Notes: a model not told the origin generated them from the sequence alone. Positions 34,251 to 46,794 are shown, counted from the stretch's first letter. The stretch: 64,000 nucleotides of DNA from Cryptomeria japonica (GCF_030272615.1 NC_081409.1:653390468-653454467), one strand, 5' to 3'. A program made the numbers and translations.

Positions 34251-35880
34251 GAATCACAATCTTGAACAGATTATTGGGGATAAGGATGCTGGAGTACTAA
34301 CTAGAAGAAGAATCAAATTGAATTCTTGCATGATCTCCACTATTGAACCAAGAACTACTAAGAAATCATTTGGTGATGATCATTGGGTTAAAGCTATGGA
34401 GGAGGAACTTGATCAAATTGAGAAGAACAACACATGGACCCTAGTATCCCAACCATTAAATAAAAATGTGATAGGTACTAAGTGGGTATTTAGGAACAAG
34501 TTGAATGAAGATGGTGTTGTAGTTCACAACAAAGCTAGGTTGGTTTGCAAAGGTTATGCACAAGAGGAAGGAGAATATTATGGTGAGATGTTTGCACTAG
34601 TGGCAAAATAGGAAGGTGTCGGTACTTTACTTGCATTTGCAGCACACAAGAAATTGAAGGTATACTAGATGGACGTTAAGTAAGCATTTTTGAATGGGAT
34701 ACTGGAAGAAGTATACATTGAGAAGCAAGATGGTTATGCTTTGACTAATGAGAAAGACATGGTATGCATATTGCATAAGGCTTTATATGGATGGAAGTAG
34801 GCATTGAGAGAATGGTATGAAAGGATTCATACACATCTGATGAAGATAGGCTTTCTAAGAACTAGTGATGATAGTAACATATATCTCAAATCTTAAGGAG
34901 ATAAAATACTAGTCAGTGAAGTATTTGTAGATGATATCATATTTGGAGGTAATGATGACATGAACAATAGTTTTGCAGATGAAATGAAAAATGAGTTTGA
35001 AATGTCTTTAGTGGAAGAAATAAAAACTTTCATAGGCTTGCAAATACAACAAATGAAGAATGGTATTTTCATCACACAATCTAAGTATGTGAAAGAGGTA
35101 TTAAAGACATTTGGCATGAGTGACTATAAACCAGTTGGGACACCAATGGTTACAGGTTGTAAGATGTCTAAGGAAGATGAATCCACATCTCTTGATGAGG
35201 ATGAATACAGGTCAATGATTGGAAAATTGCACTATGTTGTTCACAGCAGACCAAACATAGCTCATGCAGTTGGCATAGTTGCTAGATGCCAGAAGAATCC
35301 TAAGGAAACACATCTAATAGCAACCAAGAGGATTTTTAGATATTTGAAAGGTACTGTTGACTATGGATTATGGTATCCATATGAAGGAAATTTTGACTTG
35401 AAGGTATACACAGATGTAGATTGGGCAGGAAATGTTGATGATCAGAAAAGAACAACTAGTGGAGCATTTTTTCTTGGAGGAAGACTTGTTTCATGGAGTA
35501 GTAAGAAGCAAAGTTGTACATGACAATCTACTACTGAAGCTGAGTATGTTGCAGCTTACATGAATTGTACTCAGGCTATCTAGATGAGGCACATTTTGAA
35601 AGGTTTTAAGATGAAGATTTCAGAACCTATAAAGATTTTATGTGATAATACAAGTGCCATAAATATTTCCAAGAACTTTGTTTTCCACACATGAACCAAG
35701 CATATTGAATTGAAGTATCATTTATTAAGGGAAAAAGTATAGAGTAAAGATGTGAGCTTGGAGCATGTTTCTACCAAGGAGCAGCTTGCAGATAATTTTA
35801 CTAAATGTCTTCTTAAGATTAGTTTTGAGTATCTTAGAATTTAGCTAGGGGTTGTACCCCTTCATGAGGTCAGTTAAGCA
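34251..35880 (+). pseudogene. pol: Reverse transcriptase and RNase H of Copia-2
   Basis: The RT shows '[12 protein letters not shown]', 'VY-stop-MDVK-stop-AFLNG' (first Asp kept, unlike Copia-1) and 'EVFVDDIIFGG'. The largest open segment, 34960-35523, spans the end of RT and RNase H to 'WSSKKQSCT'. RNase H residues are visible in 'YTDVDWAGN', 'STTEAEYVAA' and 'CDNTSAINISKN'. It ends 'LGVVPLHEVS' at 35876, just like Copia-1. At least ten stops are present, many TAG or TGA where Copia-1 has Gln, Trp or Arg, consistent with cytosine deamination. Confidence 0.88.
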
Positions 35881-36042
35881 TGATGTAGATTACATCAGTC
35901 CCAAAGATACTTGCAGAATTTTACAGAAGGATTGGTGTAGAAGTGGTGTTATTCCACTGGGAGAGCATCAAGTTGTAGGTTGTTGATGCTTCACAGTGAA
36001 ATTTGACATTACATGTTTTACTTTCAATTTGGCATTGTTGTC

Positions 36043-36054
36043 AAAGGGGGAGAA
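36043..36054 (+). other. Second PPT-like run upstream of the Copia-2 PPT
   Basis: AAAGGGGGAGAA in the context 'ttgtcaaaggggg' lies about 155 bp before the terminal PPT. A similar run lies about 90 bp before the PPT of Copia-1. Confidence 0.5.
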
Positions 36055-36198
36055 GAATTATGTGATTATGGGAAGAAGAACTAGTGACAAGATGAAGACA
36101 TGGAGAGCATGGTGAATATTTGGTAATGTAAACCAAGATTCCTATTCACAATCACAGCAACAATCAATGGTATTGATATTTGTATTGCCATCAATGCC

Positions 36199-36210
36199 AA
36201 AGGGGGAGAT
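36199..36210 (+). other. Polypurine tract of Copia-2
   Basis: AAAGGGGGAGAT ends immediately before the 3' LTR (TGTTGGCATTTGC). Identical to the Copia-1 PPT. Confidence 0.9.
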
Positions 36211-37612
36211 TGTTGGCATTTGCATGAAGATTGCATTAATGATATGTTATGTTGTCATTGATGTCAATTAACAGGTAATGATATTGTTGATATTATTGTA
36301 ATAGTTTTTTTAACCAGTAGGAAGAATTTGTGGAGTGAACCGGTATTGCTATATATTGGAGAGTTGAACTGGTAATCGGTAAACCCTACCTGCTATTTTT
36401 GATAAACCCTAATCAATTAAGTTTGGTGAATTGGTTATATTGGTTTATGATCTAATGATGAGTGGAAAAGATTATGAAATGTATGATTATTGTATGAAGA
36501 TAATTTCAAGTGATTTTGGTGAGTTGTTGTAATGATTTTTGTCTAAGGAATGAGAAAATGTATTCTATATAATGCAAAGCGCATGATGAGTTACTAAGTT
36601 CGATGAAGTGGTGATCAAGGAGCAATCAAGGTTTTCTTGATTGATGTGTAGAGATTGCTATGTAATGTAACAGTCATAATTGAACCAACTTGTTTGTAAT
36701 CTCTATGAGAATTAGGTTTTTCTTGTGTTACTGACCTAATTGTTTTGTTTATAAGGTCGATGAAGTTGTTTAGTTTAAGAATTGTTATAGAGTTGGAAAT
36801 GATCAATTGAGTATGTGATTGCTGAACTGGATGATGTATTTGCAATTTGAGTAAAGGAAGATAGGAGAATGAAAATGATCTGATCAAACAAGTGTAGTGC
36901 TATTCAGATAGATCAACAAACTCCCATTGTTTTCTAACAATTATAGCAGAATTGAAATCCCCTAACCAGGTAAGCTCTAACAAGCTTGGTACTATTCAAA
37001 TCCTCTAACAAGGTGATCCATTAGGTTGGATTTTCAAATCCTCTACCGAGGTTACTCCTTATAGGGTATTGCTTCTAACAAGGCATTGTAGTCAGTCCCT
37101 TAACTGGGTGATTCCTAACAGGATCAATTCTTAATAGGACTTTTGTAAATCTTTAACAGGCTAAGCTCCTAACAGGGCGAACTTCAAAAGAGTTTAGATA
37201 GTTATCTTGTGAGTCTTATCTCACTGTGGTTTTTCCCATTTGGGTTTCTATGTCAAAAATATGTGTAGTGGTGAATGTTTTTGTGGTTATGTTTTTATGG
37301 TTGATTTACTTAACTACTCAACTATTTTGACAAGTTATGATAACCAGAAGTATTGAGAAATGAAGTCTGTTGAAATATGAAAAAGCATTTGGATGTTTAT
37401 GAGTTTGAAGTTGTTTATTGTTAATTTATTGTAACAGTCAACCAGTTTATCTTATGAGTTTTTATCTTGACAGTGGTATTACATTGATAGTTCTAAGTTT
37501 ACTTTGAGAGATTAATTTTTGAGATTGGTAAATTTTGTATTAGTTTTTCTATCTACTAATTCACCCCCCTCTCGGTAGTTGATTGGATACTTATTCTTTC
37601 ATCATACCATCA
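36211..37612 (+). repeat. 3' LTR of Copia-2
   Basis: TGTTGGCATTTGCATGAAG to CATACCATCA. It has a TATA-like TTATAAGGTCGATG at 36749-36762; the telo-box upstream has decayed to 'ttaggtttttc'. A cluster of 'ctaacagg'-type short repeats lies at 36960-37190. The 'ggtttttcccatttgggttt' block (37228-37247) and the C-run before 'ctcggtag' (37563-37577) match the other Copia LTRs. Confidence 0.88.
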
Positions 37613-39146
37613 GCTCTTAGAGTGCCATTAATGATCAGTGAGAGGGGAACAACCTAAGTGGGAAATGGCTTTATCACCAAGTGTTCCAACCCACTATTAT
37701 CAAATATGGAGGCTCACGAAAGTCCCCTTCAATAGTTTTGCTCAGTGATTAGCCTTCCCCTAGTATCTTTAAGATATGTAAAGCCTTTGTTCTAAAGGTT
37801 GGGAAGCCTCCCAAGGGAGTTTATCATTGAAGACCAAACAAAAGCCTGATTAAAAACCTTAGCACTAGAAACTTTGAGCCGAATTAGTTACCAAACATTT
37901 TCAACATCATAGTGAAATGGTGGGGAAGAATCCGTCCCCATTATCACTCACCATATATCTCCCAAGATAACTACTCAATTGTGAAGAAATTCACTTTGAG
38001 TTAAATTCTAACAAAAGGCAAAAAAATAGGTGCCCTCTAGGGGGTGACAAGGTTGTTTGAGCTGATGGAGTATCGAGACTAGTGGGCTATGATGTTGTTG
38101 ATGACCTTTGAATAAAGAGTTTGATTGATTTGTCTTATTTTTTATGTAAACCTGTGAAAATATCAGGGATTTTAACACATCATCACAGAACATACACTAC
38201 TAGTCTAGCATAAGCAAAATTTGTTCTCTCTTTTGTGTGTCGTGTTTGCAATTTATTTTTCAGAAAGTAATGTATCAAAAATGTAAGTGTTAAAAATCCA
38301 AAATGGCAAAGGAAAATAAATCAGGGCAAATTAGCGCATAGGAACAACTTCTTGGCACATAGCAACCATTCTATAGCGCATTTTAACCAAATATTAGTGC
38401 TTTCAGTATTCATATTAGCGCATAACTTGTATCATACTGGTAAAATTTCCAGTAGCGCTTTGTAGCATGAGTCTAGCACATTAAAACATAAGCTTAGCAC
38501 ATCCAAGACACATCATAACACTTTCAGCTCAAACCGTAGCGCATAATCCAGACATATTAGCATGTGACTCATCCAACCAAGTTAGTTTCAAACATTCTAA
38601 AATAGCGCATAAGAAAGGCAGCTTAACGCATAGAGAATCTTCTGTGGCGCATCTAGAATATTCATTAGCGCATCGGGTCTCTGTCTTAGCACATGATAAA
38701 AACTAATAAAAATAGAGAAAATTAGGCATTTCAGGAAAATTTCATCGATAGTCTTGAGCACCCTTTCAGGTCCTTTAACAAACTCAATAGTCAAAATTCA
38801 AATCCTATTGTTAGAGAAAAAATTCCAAAATGCAACAAAGTGTTCTTAGAACAAGTTTTTGAAATCTTAAACTAGCTCGAGATAAGATTCCATCCAACAA
38901 AATTAGCAGTATCGTAACAGTGATCAAGGTTCCACCATGTAATGGATTTCTATAAAAACAACATACCTAGTTTAAATCCTTAAGTTGTCAAATCAAGTTT
39001 CCATATCGGGAGACTTTATCCATATCATTTGACACACTTTATCGTGGAGGCAAATCTAACAAAACCTCTACTTGATAAAGTAAACTTGAGTATTCAAACA
39101 AAGTATCTAAACCCCACATCAACGTCAAACCTTTGATCATTCATGT
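37613..39146 (+). other. Leader of Gypsy-2 with TAGCGCAT cluster
   Basis: The first bases 'gctcttagagtgcc...aacaacctaagtgg' resemble 7630-7710 of the Gypsy-1 leader. No coding region is supported. Between 38332 and 38673 the octamer TAGCGCAT occurs six times exactly (38332, 38374, 38416, 38537, 38603, 38666), with further one-base variants such as TAGCACAT and TGGCGCAT. Confidence 0.7.
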
Positions 39147-41205
39147 ATGACCACTCATATTTTGAGAAGAAAAAGTCTTCATCACAAAACTATGTTGAAG
39201 AAGAGACCACTTGGTTCTAAGGCACTTACAAGAAGGAATAAGTTTCTCTATATCAATTGCCAACTCTTTGCATTGCATCACACATTCTTACGTCACATGA
39301 TATTGTATATCCAAGGCAAAACAAATGAGTTTGTCAAGGAACCTTTAAGAAGTAGGGCTTACACTCAAAAAGCGAGATTCAACCAACACCTAAATCATGG
39401 AGGAAGGATCAACCCCTCTTTATTCCCACAGTTATGTATCATATATAATGAAGCTCAACCTGAACCGCCAACACCACCTAGAACTCCCATAGAAGATGAA
39501 GAATTCATCACAGTAGAAATTTACGAAATGCTCGCTATCACTCGATCTCAGAGAAACAAACAAAGGAAATCACAACCAAAATCAAGTATGGGTAGGCGAT
39601 TATCCAACCCTTTTGATGAGTATGCCAATATGAGTGAAACAGAGATCATCGAAGAACTTCTCCAAGAGAGTCAAGAAAACCCATCATTCCAAAAACTCAT
39701 AAAAAGACTTATTGAAAAAGAAAGGAAAAATATCTACTCATGCTAACTACCAAAGGAGTTAGACATCCTGAAGATTTTGATACCAAAAACTTAAGAAATA
39801 TAGATGAAAGAATTCTAAGAATAAGGTCTAGAAATTATTCCTATCAAGACCAATAAAGATAAAAAGAAACAAAAAAACACACATGAACACAACCATGCCC
39901 GCAATTGGGACAATCTTATTGAGAGAGAGGAAGCTCTCCCTCAAAGTAAAAATGTGCCCATGGTTTCTCTTACATAACAAATCCAAACACTGCAAAGACA
40001 AATATAGGACATGCAACAAGGAACCACGATATGATACTCCTTGGATGAAATTTGTGCTTATCCTTTTGACATGAGATTGAACATAGTACCTTTTCCCCCA
40101 AATTTAGATATACCAAAGTATGATGAGTATGATGGTAAAAGTGATCCTCATGATCACATTTAGGAATTTTGTACCATAAGCCTAGAGTTTTCTCACGATG
40201 ACACTTACTTAATGAGACTATTCCCAAGAAGTTTGGGAGGGAAAACAATGGAGTGGTTGTCTAAAATCTCACCTCCCATCAGACCATTTGATGAGTTGGT
40301 AAATAAATTTATCACACAATACTCCTATAATATTCAATAGGAAATCACCATGTTGGATGTGTGTAATACCAAACAAAAGAACAATGAAACATTCACGGTG
40401 TTTCTTCAATGGTGGAGACACATGGTTTCGAGATATCCTCGAGACGTGCCTGAAAAGGAAAAGATGGAGATCTTTATCGATAATCTAAATAGTGAGATGA
40501 GTTATCAATTCAAGCTCCAATGCATACCATCTTTTTCCAAGTTGATAGAAAAAAAATCCAAGTGGAGGAAGCTTGCATCAAGAAAGGAACATTGAAGTTC
40601 TTTAAGGAATGAGTTAACTGTCAAACACTAACCCCTTTAACAATCCAAACAACAACACTTTAGACAAATCCATATTTTAGACAAGGAACAAAAATATTGT
40701 TAATAATGGGGTAGTTGATGCTAGTAATGTGAAGTCCAAACATCCAGTTTTGGCTTTATCAGGTAACCCACCATCCAACAAAAATAAAAAAAGTGTTAAT
40801 CGAGGCACTAACACTTATCCATAAAATACCAATCAAGGACCTTAAATTTCAAACACCAACAACAATAACCAAGGCAACAACACCAACAACACTAACTAGG
40901 GAAATAATGCAAACCAGAGAGGTAACACCAATGCTTTCCCGTATAGAGGCATCTACACATCATTAGGGAAAACCTTAGAATCAATGTTTTGAGATCTCTT
41001 GGCAAATAATATCATCACATTGCCAACTGTAAACAACTTTGAACCCCAGATCAAACCAGCTTGGTGGAATGACTCGCATTTATGTGATTTTCATCAAAAC
41101 AAAGGACATCACATAAATGATTATACGAGGCTTAAGAACATTGTTCAGTACATGATCGATAGAGGCGATTTAATAGTTGATGGTCTCAAAACAAATGGTG
41201 ACCAT
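39147..41205 (+). pseudogene. gag: Gag of Gypsy-2
   Basis: The first open segment (39147-39746) has a basic N-terminus and a Pro/acidic stretch ('PEPPTPPRTPIEDEE'). The gag core is seen in 'DIPKYDEYDGKSDPHDHI' (40107-40160), 'YLMRLFPRSLGG' and 'MEWLSKI' (about 40206-40270), then 40350-40595. After a frameshift, 40999-41208 carries the Tat-type finger 'CDFHQNKGHHINDY', where the final Cys is Tyr. The coding sequence is cut at 41205 by Gypsy-3 and resumes at 52237. It is homologous to Gypsy-1 gag but diverged in the N-terminal half. Confidence 0.8.
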
Positions 41206-42477
41206 TGATGAGTTGAGACATTAGCATATTTTTATCCTCGGAACTCTTAAGTTTTCTCATATTTTGATTTATAAAATAGTAATGATGTATCATAAGTTTA
41301 CTATATGTATTTTAGATGTTAGCCTGAACCTATTAAAACATGTTTTGTCTTTGCCAATTTATTCCTGCAGCCATGTTATTCAATCCTGTTTCCATGCAGA
41401 TTGTTTAGGCAATATCATGTGTGAAATTAATAGATATTTTGATTAATTAAAATAGATGTTTATGTTCTTGTATGTTCTTTCTTTTTTAGATTGCAAGAAT
41501 AAATTAAAGTTGTTGGGAAGGCTCTCTTGTTGTGCCAGTTGCAATAGGAGATATTCAAGGAGGAGACTAAAAGATCAAATCAGTAGAAATGCTGATGAGC
41601 ATAAGGAATGATAGAGGAAAAGTAATTGTGCAATGTTTATTGATATCTTACTCAAGTAGACATTGGTGTTGAAAATACTGCCATGATGTGTTATGAATGT
41701 GGTTCGTTTTAGATCCACATTATCAGTGACTTAACTCTGGTTGTTTCCTTTCTTGATTAGTTATCCGCCTCTTCTTTTCTGCGTGATCTGTGTAATAGGA
41801 AATCATTGTTTTATTTTAAATAAAGGTCTTTATCTCTTTTTAGAGGTTAGATAGAAAGGAGAGAAAGTAGAGCAGAGGATTTTAGAAATAAAGCTACATG
41901 TGTTTTGAGTTTCTTTTGATGTTGAAACATGTAATGACTTCCGAAGAACAATGAATAAAAATATGTTATTCTAAGCACTTAGAGTTGTTTTTGGGAAGCC
42001 TGGAATCAATCATCCAAGGGGGCCCACTTGGTGAGTGTTCCTGTGCCTCTATTAAAATTAGTTTTCTTCTTTAGCTACAGTAGACATTCTTGCATTGACT
42101 ATTCCTGGAGCCATTGGAAACAAATACATTGACTGTTCCTACAGCCAAACCAAAATAGAGTAATGCTTGTTTAGCAGCATTGAACTTAGCCAGTATTTCT
42201 TGAATGAATTTATGTTAATGCAGAAGTTTTCTTGTAGCCTATTAGTAGTTTCAATTCTTTCTTATCATTTTTGCATAGATGTTAGTTGTACAGTAATGCA
42301 GGGTAGCTATTGTAGGAACTTAGTGCCTATATAGTGCAGACCCATTTGAAGTATTACATCCCTGGGTTGATAATCAAATGAACACTAGCTATGGAAATAG
42401 TAACTTTACCAAGTGAATGTCCAAACTTTGGGTTGAGACTTCAACTGGAGTTATTATTCTTATTGGTGGGTTGAACA
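41206..42477 (+). repeat. 5' LTR of Gypsy-3
   Basis: Starts TGATGAGTTGAGACATTAGC and ends GGTTGAACA, and aligns with 50969-52231. The short ORF 41264-41446 inside it is not a gene. Confidence 0.92.
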
Positions 42478-42482
42478 TTTTT

Positions 42483-42500
42483 TGGTGTCATTGTTAGGGA
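42483..42500 (+). other. Primer binding site of Gypsy-3, tRNA-Asp type with six transitions
   Basis: TGGTGTCATTGTTAGGGA, five bases after the LTR, aligns to TGGCGCCGTTGCCGGGGA, the complement of the 3' end of plant tRNA-Asp. It has six differences, all C-to-T or G-to-A. Confidence 0.8.
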
Positions 42501-42717
42501 TGGTGTCAAACTAAGAACCTATTATGGTTATTGACTCTTCAGTTTTTAGTTAATTATTTTTTTTGGCATACCTGATTGCTAAAAAAAATCATGGACCTGC
42601 ATGCATAGGTGAAGAAGAGATGTTCTAGGTAGATTTCTACCCAGTCATCCTAATCATGCAAAAATTAATTCCTCAGATATAAATCCTTTTGCTGAACTTT
42701 ATCAAACCCTAGAGAAC

Positions 42718-44500
42718 TTGAACCACCCTAAATCTGAATTTCCTGAAGGCATTCTTCATTTCCTTTTTGGACCACCAGAAGAAGAATTTCATTTGGTAAC
42801 TGCCCCCACAAGTTCAATGCAAGTAAATCCACCTCCTGGTGGGAATAATCCACCTTTGGACCCAACATTTGAGTTTCCCATATTAGATCAACATGATAAT
42901 GCTAATCTCAAGAACATTCCACCTTCTTCCCTCCCTAAATTCTATGGAATAGTGACAAAGGATCTAGACACATTTTTGGTTGAGTTTGATGTTCTCTATA
43001 GGAGTTTTGATTATACTATAGATGCCCATAGACTCAAAATATTTGCCACAACTTTGAAAGAATCATCTTTAATATGGTTTATGAGTTTGAGTAGTAGCAC
43101 AATTAATATATAGGATGAGATGAAATGATTATTTCTTGCAAAGTATAAAGACTATTGTAGAGGCATTGATTGCCATGGGGATGATATTTTTAGAATGACA
43201 CAGAAAGAAGATGAGAGTCTTGAAGATTACCTGGAAAGGTTTCTATTTAGTGTCAAAAGGTCCAAGCATAGTACTCTAAATGAAGATTCCATCAAGCTAA
43301 TATTTTTAAGAGGAATCAGTGATGAATACACTAATGCTTTGGATCTTATGGGAGGAGGTGACATTACACAATCTGCATGAAATAAAATAGGACAAATTTG
43401 TAAGAAGTATTCTAGATCAGCTTCTAAAAAAAATAGGCGTTTCAAGCCAGGAGTTCCTCCATCAACATCTAGTATTGGAGTTTCTAGAATGGAACTTAGC
43501 CATTTGTTGAAGGACTTTAAGGAGGACATCATAAAAAATATGGCTAATCAGTTGGATACACTCTCAGCTAAGAAGAAGAAGGAAGAAGATGATGCATTTC
43601 TTGCAAAATTTTGCCCTTATTGTAGACAAAGAAAAAAGGACTGCAGATGTAAAATGGTTGCAAATATTGAGGTTCCTAACTTCAAGCCAATACAAGGTGA
43701 GGATGAACAAGTTTTCTATGTTGCTCAAAGAAGGCCAAATTTTGAAAGACAAGGTATGCGTCCGGATCCACTTTTTTTTCTGGTTATAGTGGAAATTCTT
43801 ATGTACCAAATAATCAATGGCAATCACCATATGCTCAACATTTTGGTAATTATCCAAACTTGTATGGTCCTCAAGGCCAAGAGTAGTATTTTGCTAGTCA
43901 AATGCCACAGTGATAGCAGCCATAGGGAAATTGGTATCCACCTCAGGCACAAGGGAGCTAGTTTCAAGGGAATTGGCAACCTACTCCTCAATGGAGGGGG
44001 AGTCAACCATGGACTAGCCAATCTTCTGGATAGCAACAACCTATTCAATAGCCACAACCGTCTGCAATAATACCTCCCCCTACAACCATTGTTGTTCCAC
44101 CTAAACCAACGCAGTTGCCCACTCAGCCAATGCTAAATCCTAATATTAAATCTCAATAAGGACAACAAGTTTATTCAGTTGATCCTAATCAATACCCAAC
44201 CTATTCTTTATCTATAAGTGATATTCACCTCAGATCCATGACAACTCTTCCTAATCCATCTCCTCCAGTTATAACTAAGGTGTAAGAAGAACAAGAAATC
44301 TCTAGTCCAACATCCACAATACCTCAGAAATAGAGATTACCCCCATTTCCCTAGAGATTGCAAGAAAAGGAAGTTCTTAGAGAATAGGAGAAAGGTTTTG
44401 ATATCATAGATCAACTGAAACATGTATGTATTAAAATCCCATTGTTGCAAGCAATAAAAGATGTTCCTATATAAAGTAGGGCACTTAGGGATGCATGTCT
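42718..44500 (+). pseudogene. gag: Gag of Gypsy-3
   Basis: Open segments 42718-43113, 43195-43380 and 43489-44070 share one frame. The gag core has 'LPKFYGIVTKDLDTFLVEFD', 'SLIWFMSL' and 'ESLEDYLERFLFSVKRSKHS'. A Cys-rich group 'FCPYCRQRKKDCRC' follows near 43609-43650. After a frameshift the C-terminal part is Gln/Pro-rich (44040-44160). The start is uncertain: the first listed segment has no ATG at its head, and the upstream sequence at 42600-42717 ('NPFAELYQTLENL') looks coding in the same style. It ends near 'FDIIDQLKHV', which precedes protease in this lineage. Confidence 0.78.
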
Positions 44501-45235
44501 AAATAAATCTGGTAAGAAGAAGAAGGATCCGCAAATAGTGCATGTGATGGGTCAACTAGCAGATATTATGCTAGGAAAGGTTTCAATTCCTAAATATTTT
44601 GATCCTGGTAGTCCTATTGTGAATATAGTCATTAATGGCACTCAGATAAGGAATGTTTTGGTTGATTTAGGGGAAACCATTAACATGATGACAAGAGAAG
44701 TAATGCAGCGGCTTGAAATCAATAATCTCAGACCTATAGCTGCAGTCCTACAACTCTACAGTTCAACCTTTATGGTATGATTGAAGATGTGGTTGTTACT
44801 TTGGATTCTTGGGAATACCATGCAGACTTTATGATTGTGTCTCCAAAGGTGACATTGGGAGGATGTCTGGTGAGTTTGGGAAGACCTTGGCTTGCCACGA
44901 CTGATGCATATATTGGATGTAGATTAGGGGATATGACTATTTCATATGGGAACTCTACAAAAATATTAGCTTTGTATTCTCCTGCTCAGCCCCAGTTTGA
45001 TCAACAACAAACCGTTTGGCCTACTTTGGGAGAAGAATCTGAGGGAGTTGACTCTATTAATCACCTTATGATGATTAATAGAGGACCATTCATGTAATTC
45101 CATGATGAAGATTCAATTCTTTATAATTTTTTGACAAATGAGTTAAAACTAGAACAACAATTGTAGGAGTTGGTACCAAATATTGCAAATTTCAACTTTC
45201 CTCCACCCATTGATATATTGCATACTTTGTTGTCA
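44501..45235 (+). pseudogene. pol: Protease region of Gypsy-3
   Basis: 'NVLVDLGETINMM' near 44652-44690 is the DLG retropepsin motif of Athila/Tat elements, with the catalytic Asp intact. A frameshift at about 44777 leads to 44777-45097, which carries 'DFMIVSPKVTLGGCLVSLGR' and 'PWLATTDAYIGCRLG', the conserved end of the domain. 'VHVMGQLADIMLGK' upstream is a family-specific lead-in. Confidence 0.8.
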
Positions 45236-46104
45236 TAGGAAGTCTGTACTTCTCATTTTTCTAATATATCCCAGATTGATCTTACTATAAAAATAGAAAT
45301 TGATTTGAATAAATATTTAAATATCAATAGTGATCTTGCAGATACTCAAAAAGTAGCACTCATGGACTTCCTTAAATGTAATAAACATGCCTTTGCATGG
45401 GATTAAAAGGACATGCATGGAATTGATCCAATAGTTTGTACCCACCATATCTATATAAAAGAAGATTGTTGCCCACTTAGACAACCAAAACGAAGAATCA
45501 TTCCTACATTAAAATAAATAATTAAAGAGGAATTGTAGAAGTTGTTAAAGGCTGCGTTTATCTATCCTATCTCTGATAGTCAATGGGTATCACCTTTGGT
45601 AATAGTTACTAAGAAAGGAGGAAAATGGAGGGTATGTGTTGATTATAGTGCTTTGAACTTAGCAACAAGAAAAGATCACTTCCTATTGCCATTTGTGGAT
45701 CAGGTATTAGACTATTTGGCTAGGAAGAGATACTTTTCATTTCTTGATGGATTCAGTGGCTACAACAAGATTCAGATAGCCCCAGAGGACCAAGAGAATA
45801 CTACATTTACTTGTCCTTGGGGAACATATGCATATTTTTTTCTTTATTTTGGATTGTGTAATGCTCCAGCCACTTTTCAAAGAGCAGTGATAAGCATATC
45901 TTCATATATTTCCCAAGACATCATGGAAATTTATATGGATGAATTTACAACTTATGGTTCTAAATTTGAAGAAGCATTAAGGAACCTAAAGAAAGTTTTG
46001 CAATGGTGTGAATACTATAGTTTGACATTAAACAGTGAGAAGTGCTTCATAATGATGCAAGAAGGAATAGTCCTTGGTCATCATATCTCTATAAAAGGAA
46101 TATA
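45236..46104 (+). pseudogene. pol: Reverse transcriptase of Gypsy-3
   Basis: After a stop-rich N-terminal part ('HAFAWD', 'GIDPIVCTHHIYI'), 45542-46105 is one open frame. It contains 'WVSPLVIVTKKGGKWRVCVD', then 'SFLDGFSGYNKIQIAPEDQ', whose first catalytic Asp is present, and 'FGLCNAPATFQRA'. The YxDD box reads 'IYMDEFTTYG': the second Asp is Glu, a change expected to cripple catalysis. It closes with 'SEKCFIMMQEGIVLGHHIS'. Order and motifs are those of Gypsy RT. Confidence 0.88.
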
Positions 46105-46794
46105 GGTTGACCTAGCAAAAATTGAAGTTATTCAAAATATCAATGCACCAGTAAAGCAAAAAGATGTTAGAAGTTTCCTTGGTCATGCTAGATATTATAG
46201 AAGGTTTATCAAATATTTCAACAAAATTGCAAGTCCCTTATATTCTCTACTTACCAAGGATATAGAATTTAAATGGACTTATTCATGCAATGAAGCTTTC
46301 TTGAAGCTTAAGCATGCTTTGACCCAAGCACCAGTTCTGAAAGGCCCGAATTGGTCTTTACCATTTCAAATTCATACAGATGCATCTGATTATGCAATAG
46401 GAGAAGCCTTAGGACAAAAGATTGATAACTTGGAGAGTGCAATATATTATATTAGCAAGAACTTGTAGGGGCCTGAGTTAAATTACACAGTCACTGAAAA
46501 AGAAATGTTAGCAATTATATATGCACTCAAAAAATTCAGGCACTATATAATAGGGTATCCCATATTTGTGCATACTGTTCATATGGCAATCAAATATCTC
46601 ATGAATAAGCCTTGAATTACCAGTAGATTAGCTTGTTGGTTATTATTGATGCGGGAATTTGATATCACAGTTATTGATAAACCAGGAAAGTCCAATCTAG
46701 TTGCAGATTATCTTTCAAGACTTTAGTTACAAGAAGATCCTACAGCCATAGATGATGCTTTTCCAGATGAATATCTATTCCTTATATAAGCCTA
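46105..46794 (+). pseudogene. pol: RNase H of Gypsy-3
   Basis: Follows RT across one TAG. 'SFLGHARYYRRFI' is the RT-RNase H connection. 'FQIHTDASDYAIGEALGQ' holds the first acidic residue, and 'NYTVTEKEMLAIIYALKKFR' the Glu. 'KSNLVADYLSRL' closes the domain, with Asp in the 'VADYLSR' motif. Stops are at 46106, 46468, 46613 and 46723. No second archaeal-type RNase H follows. Confidence 0.85.

Larger units (their letters stand above)
32010..37612 (+). mobile_element. Copia-2: 5'-truncated Ty1/Copia element
   Basis: It has protease, integrase, RT, RNase H, PPT and a 1.4-kb 3' LTR in plus orientation, but no gag, PBS or 5' LTR is found upstream. Coding similarity starts near 32015 ('VAIKEEMSD'), which corresponds to the acidic gag end of Copia-1. 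It ends CATACCATCA at 37612 and is followed by GCTCT and a sequence that resembles the Gypsy leader, so it probably inserted into Gypsy-2. A solo LTR interrupts the integrase. Confidence 0.85.
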
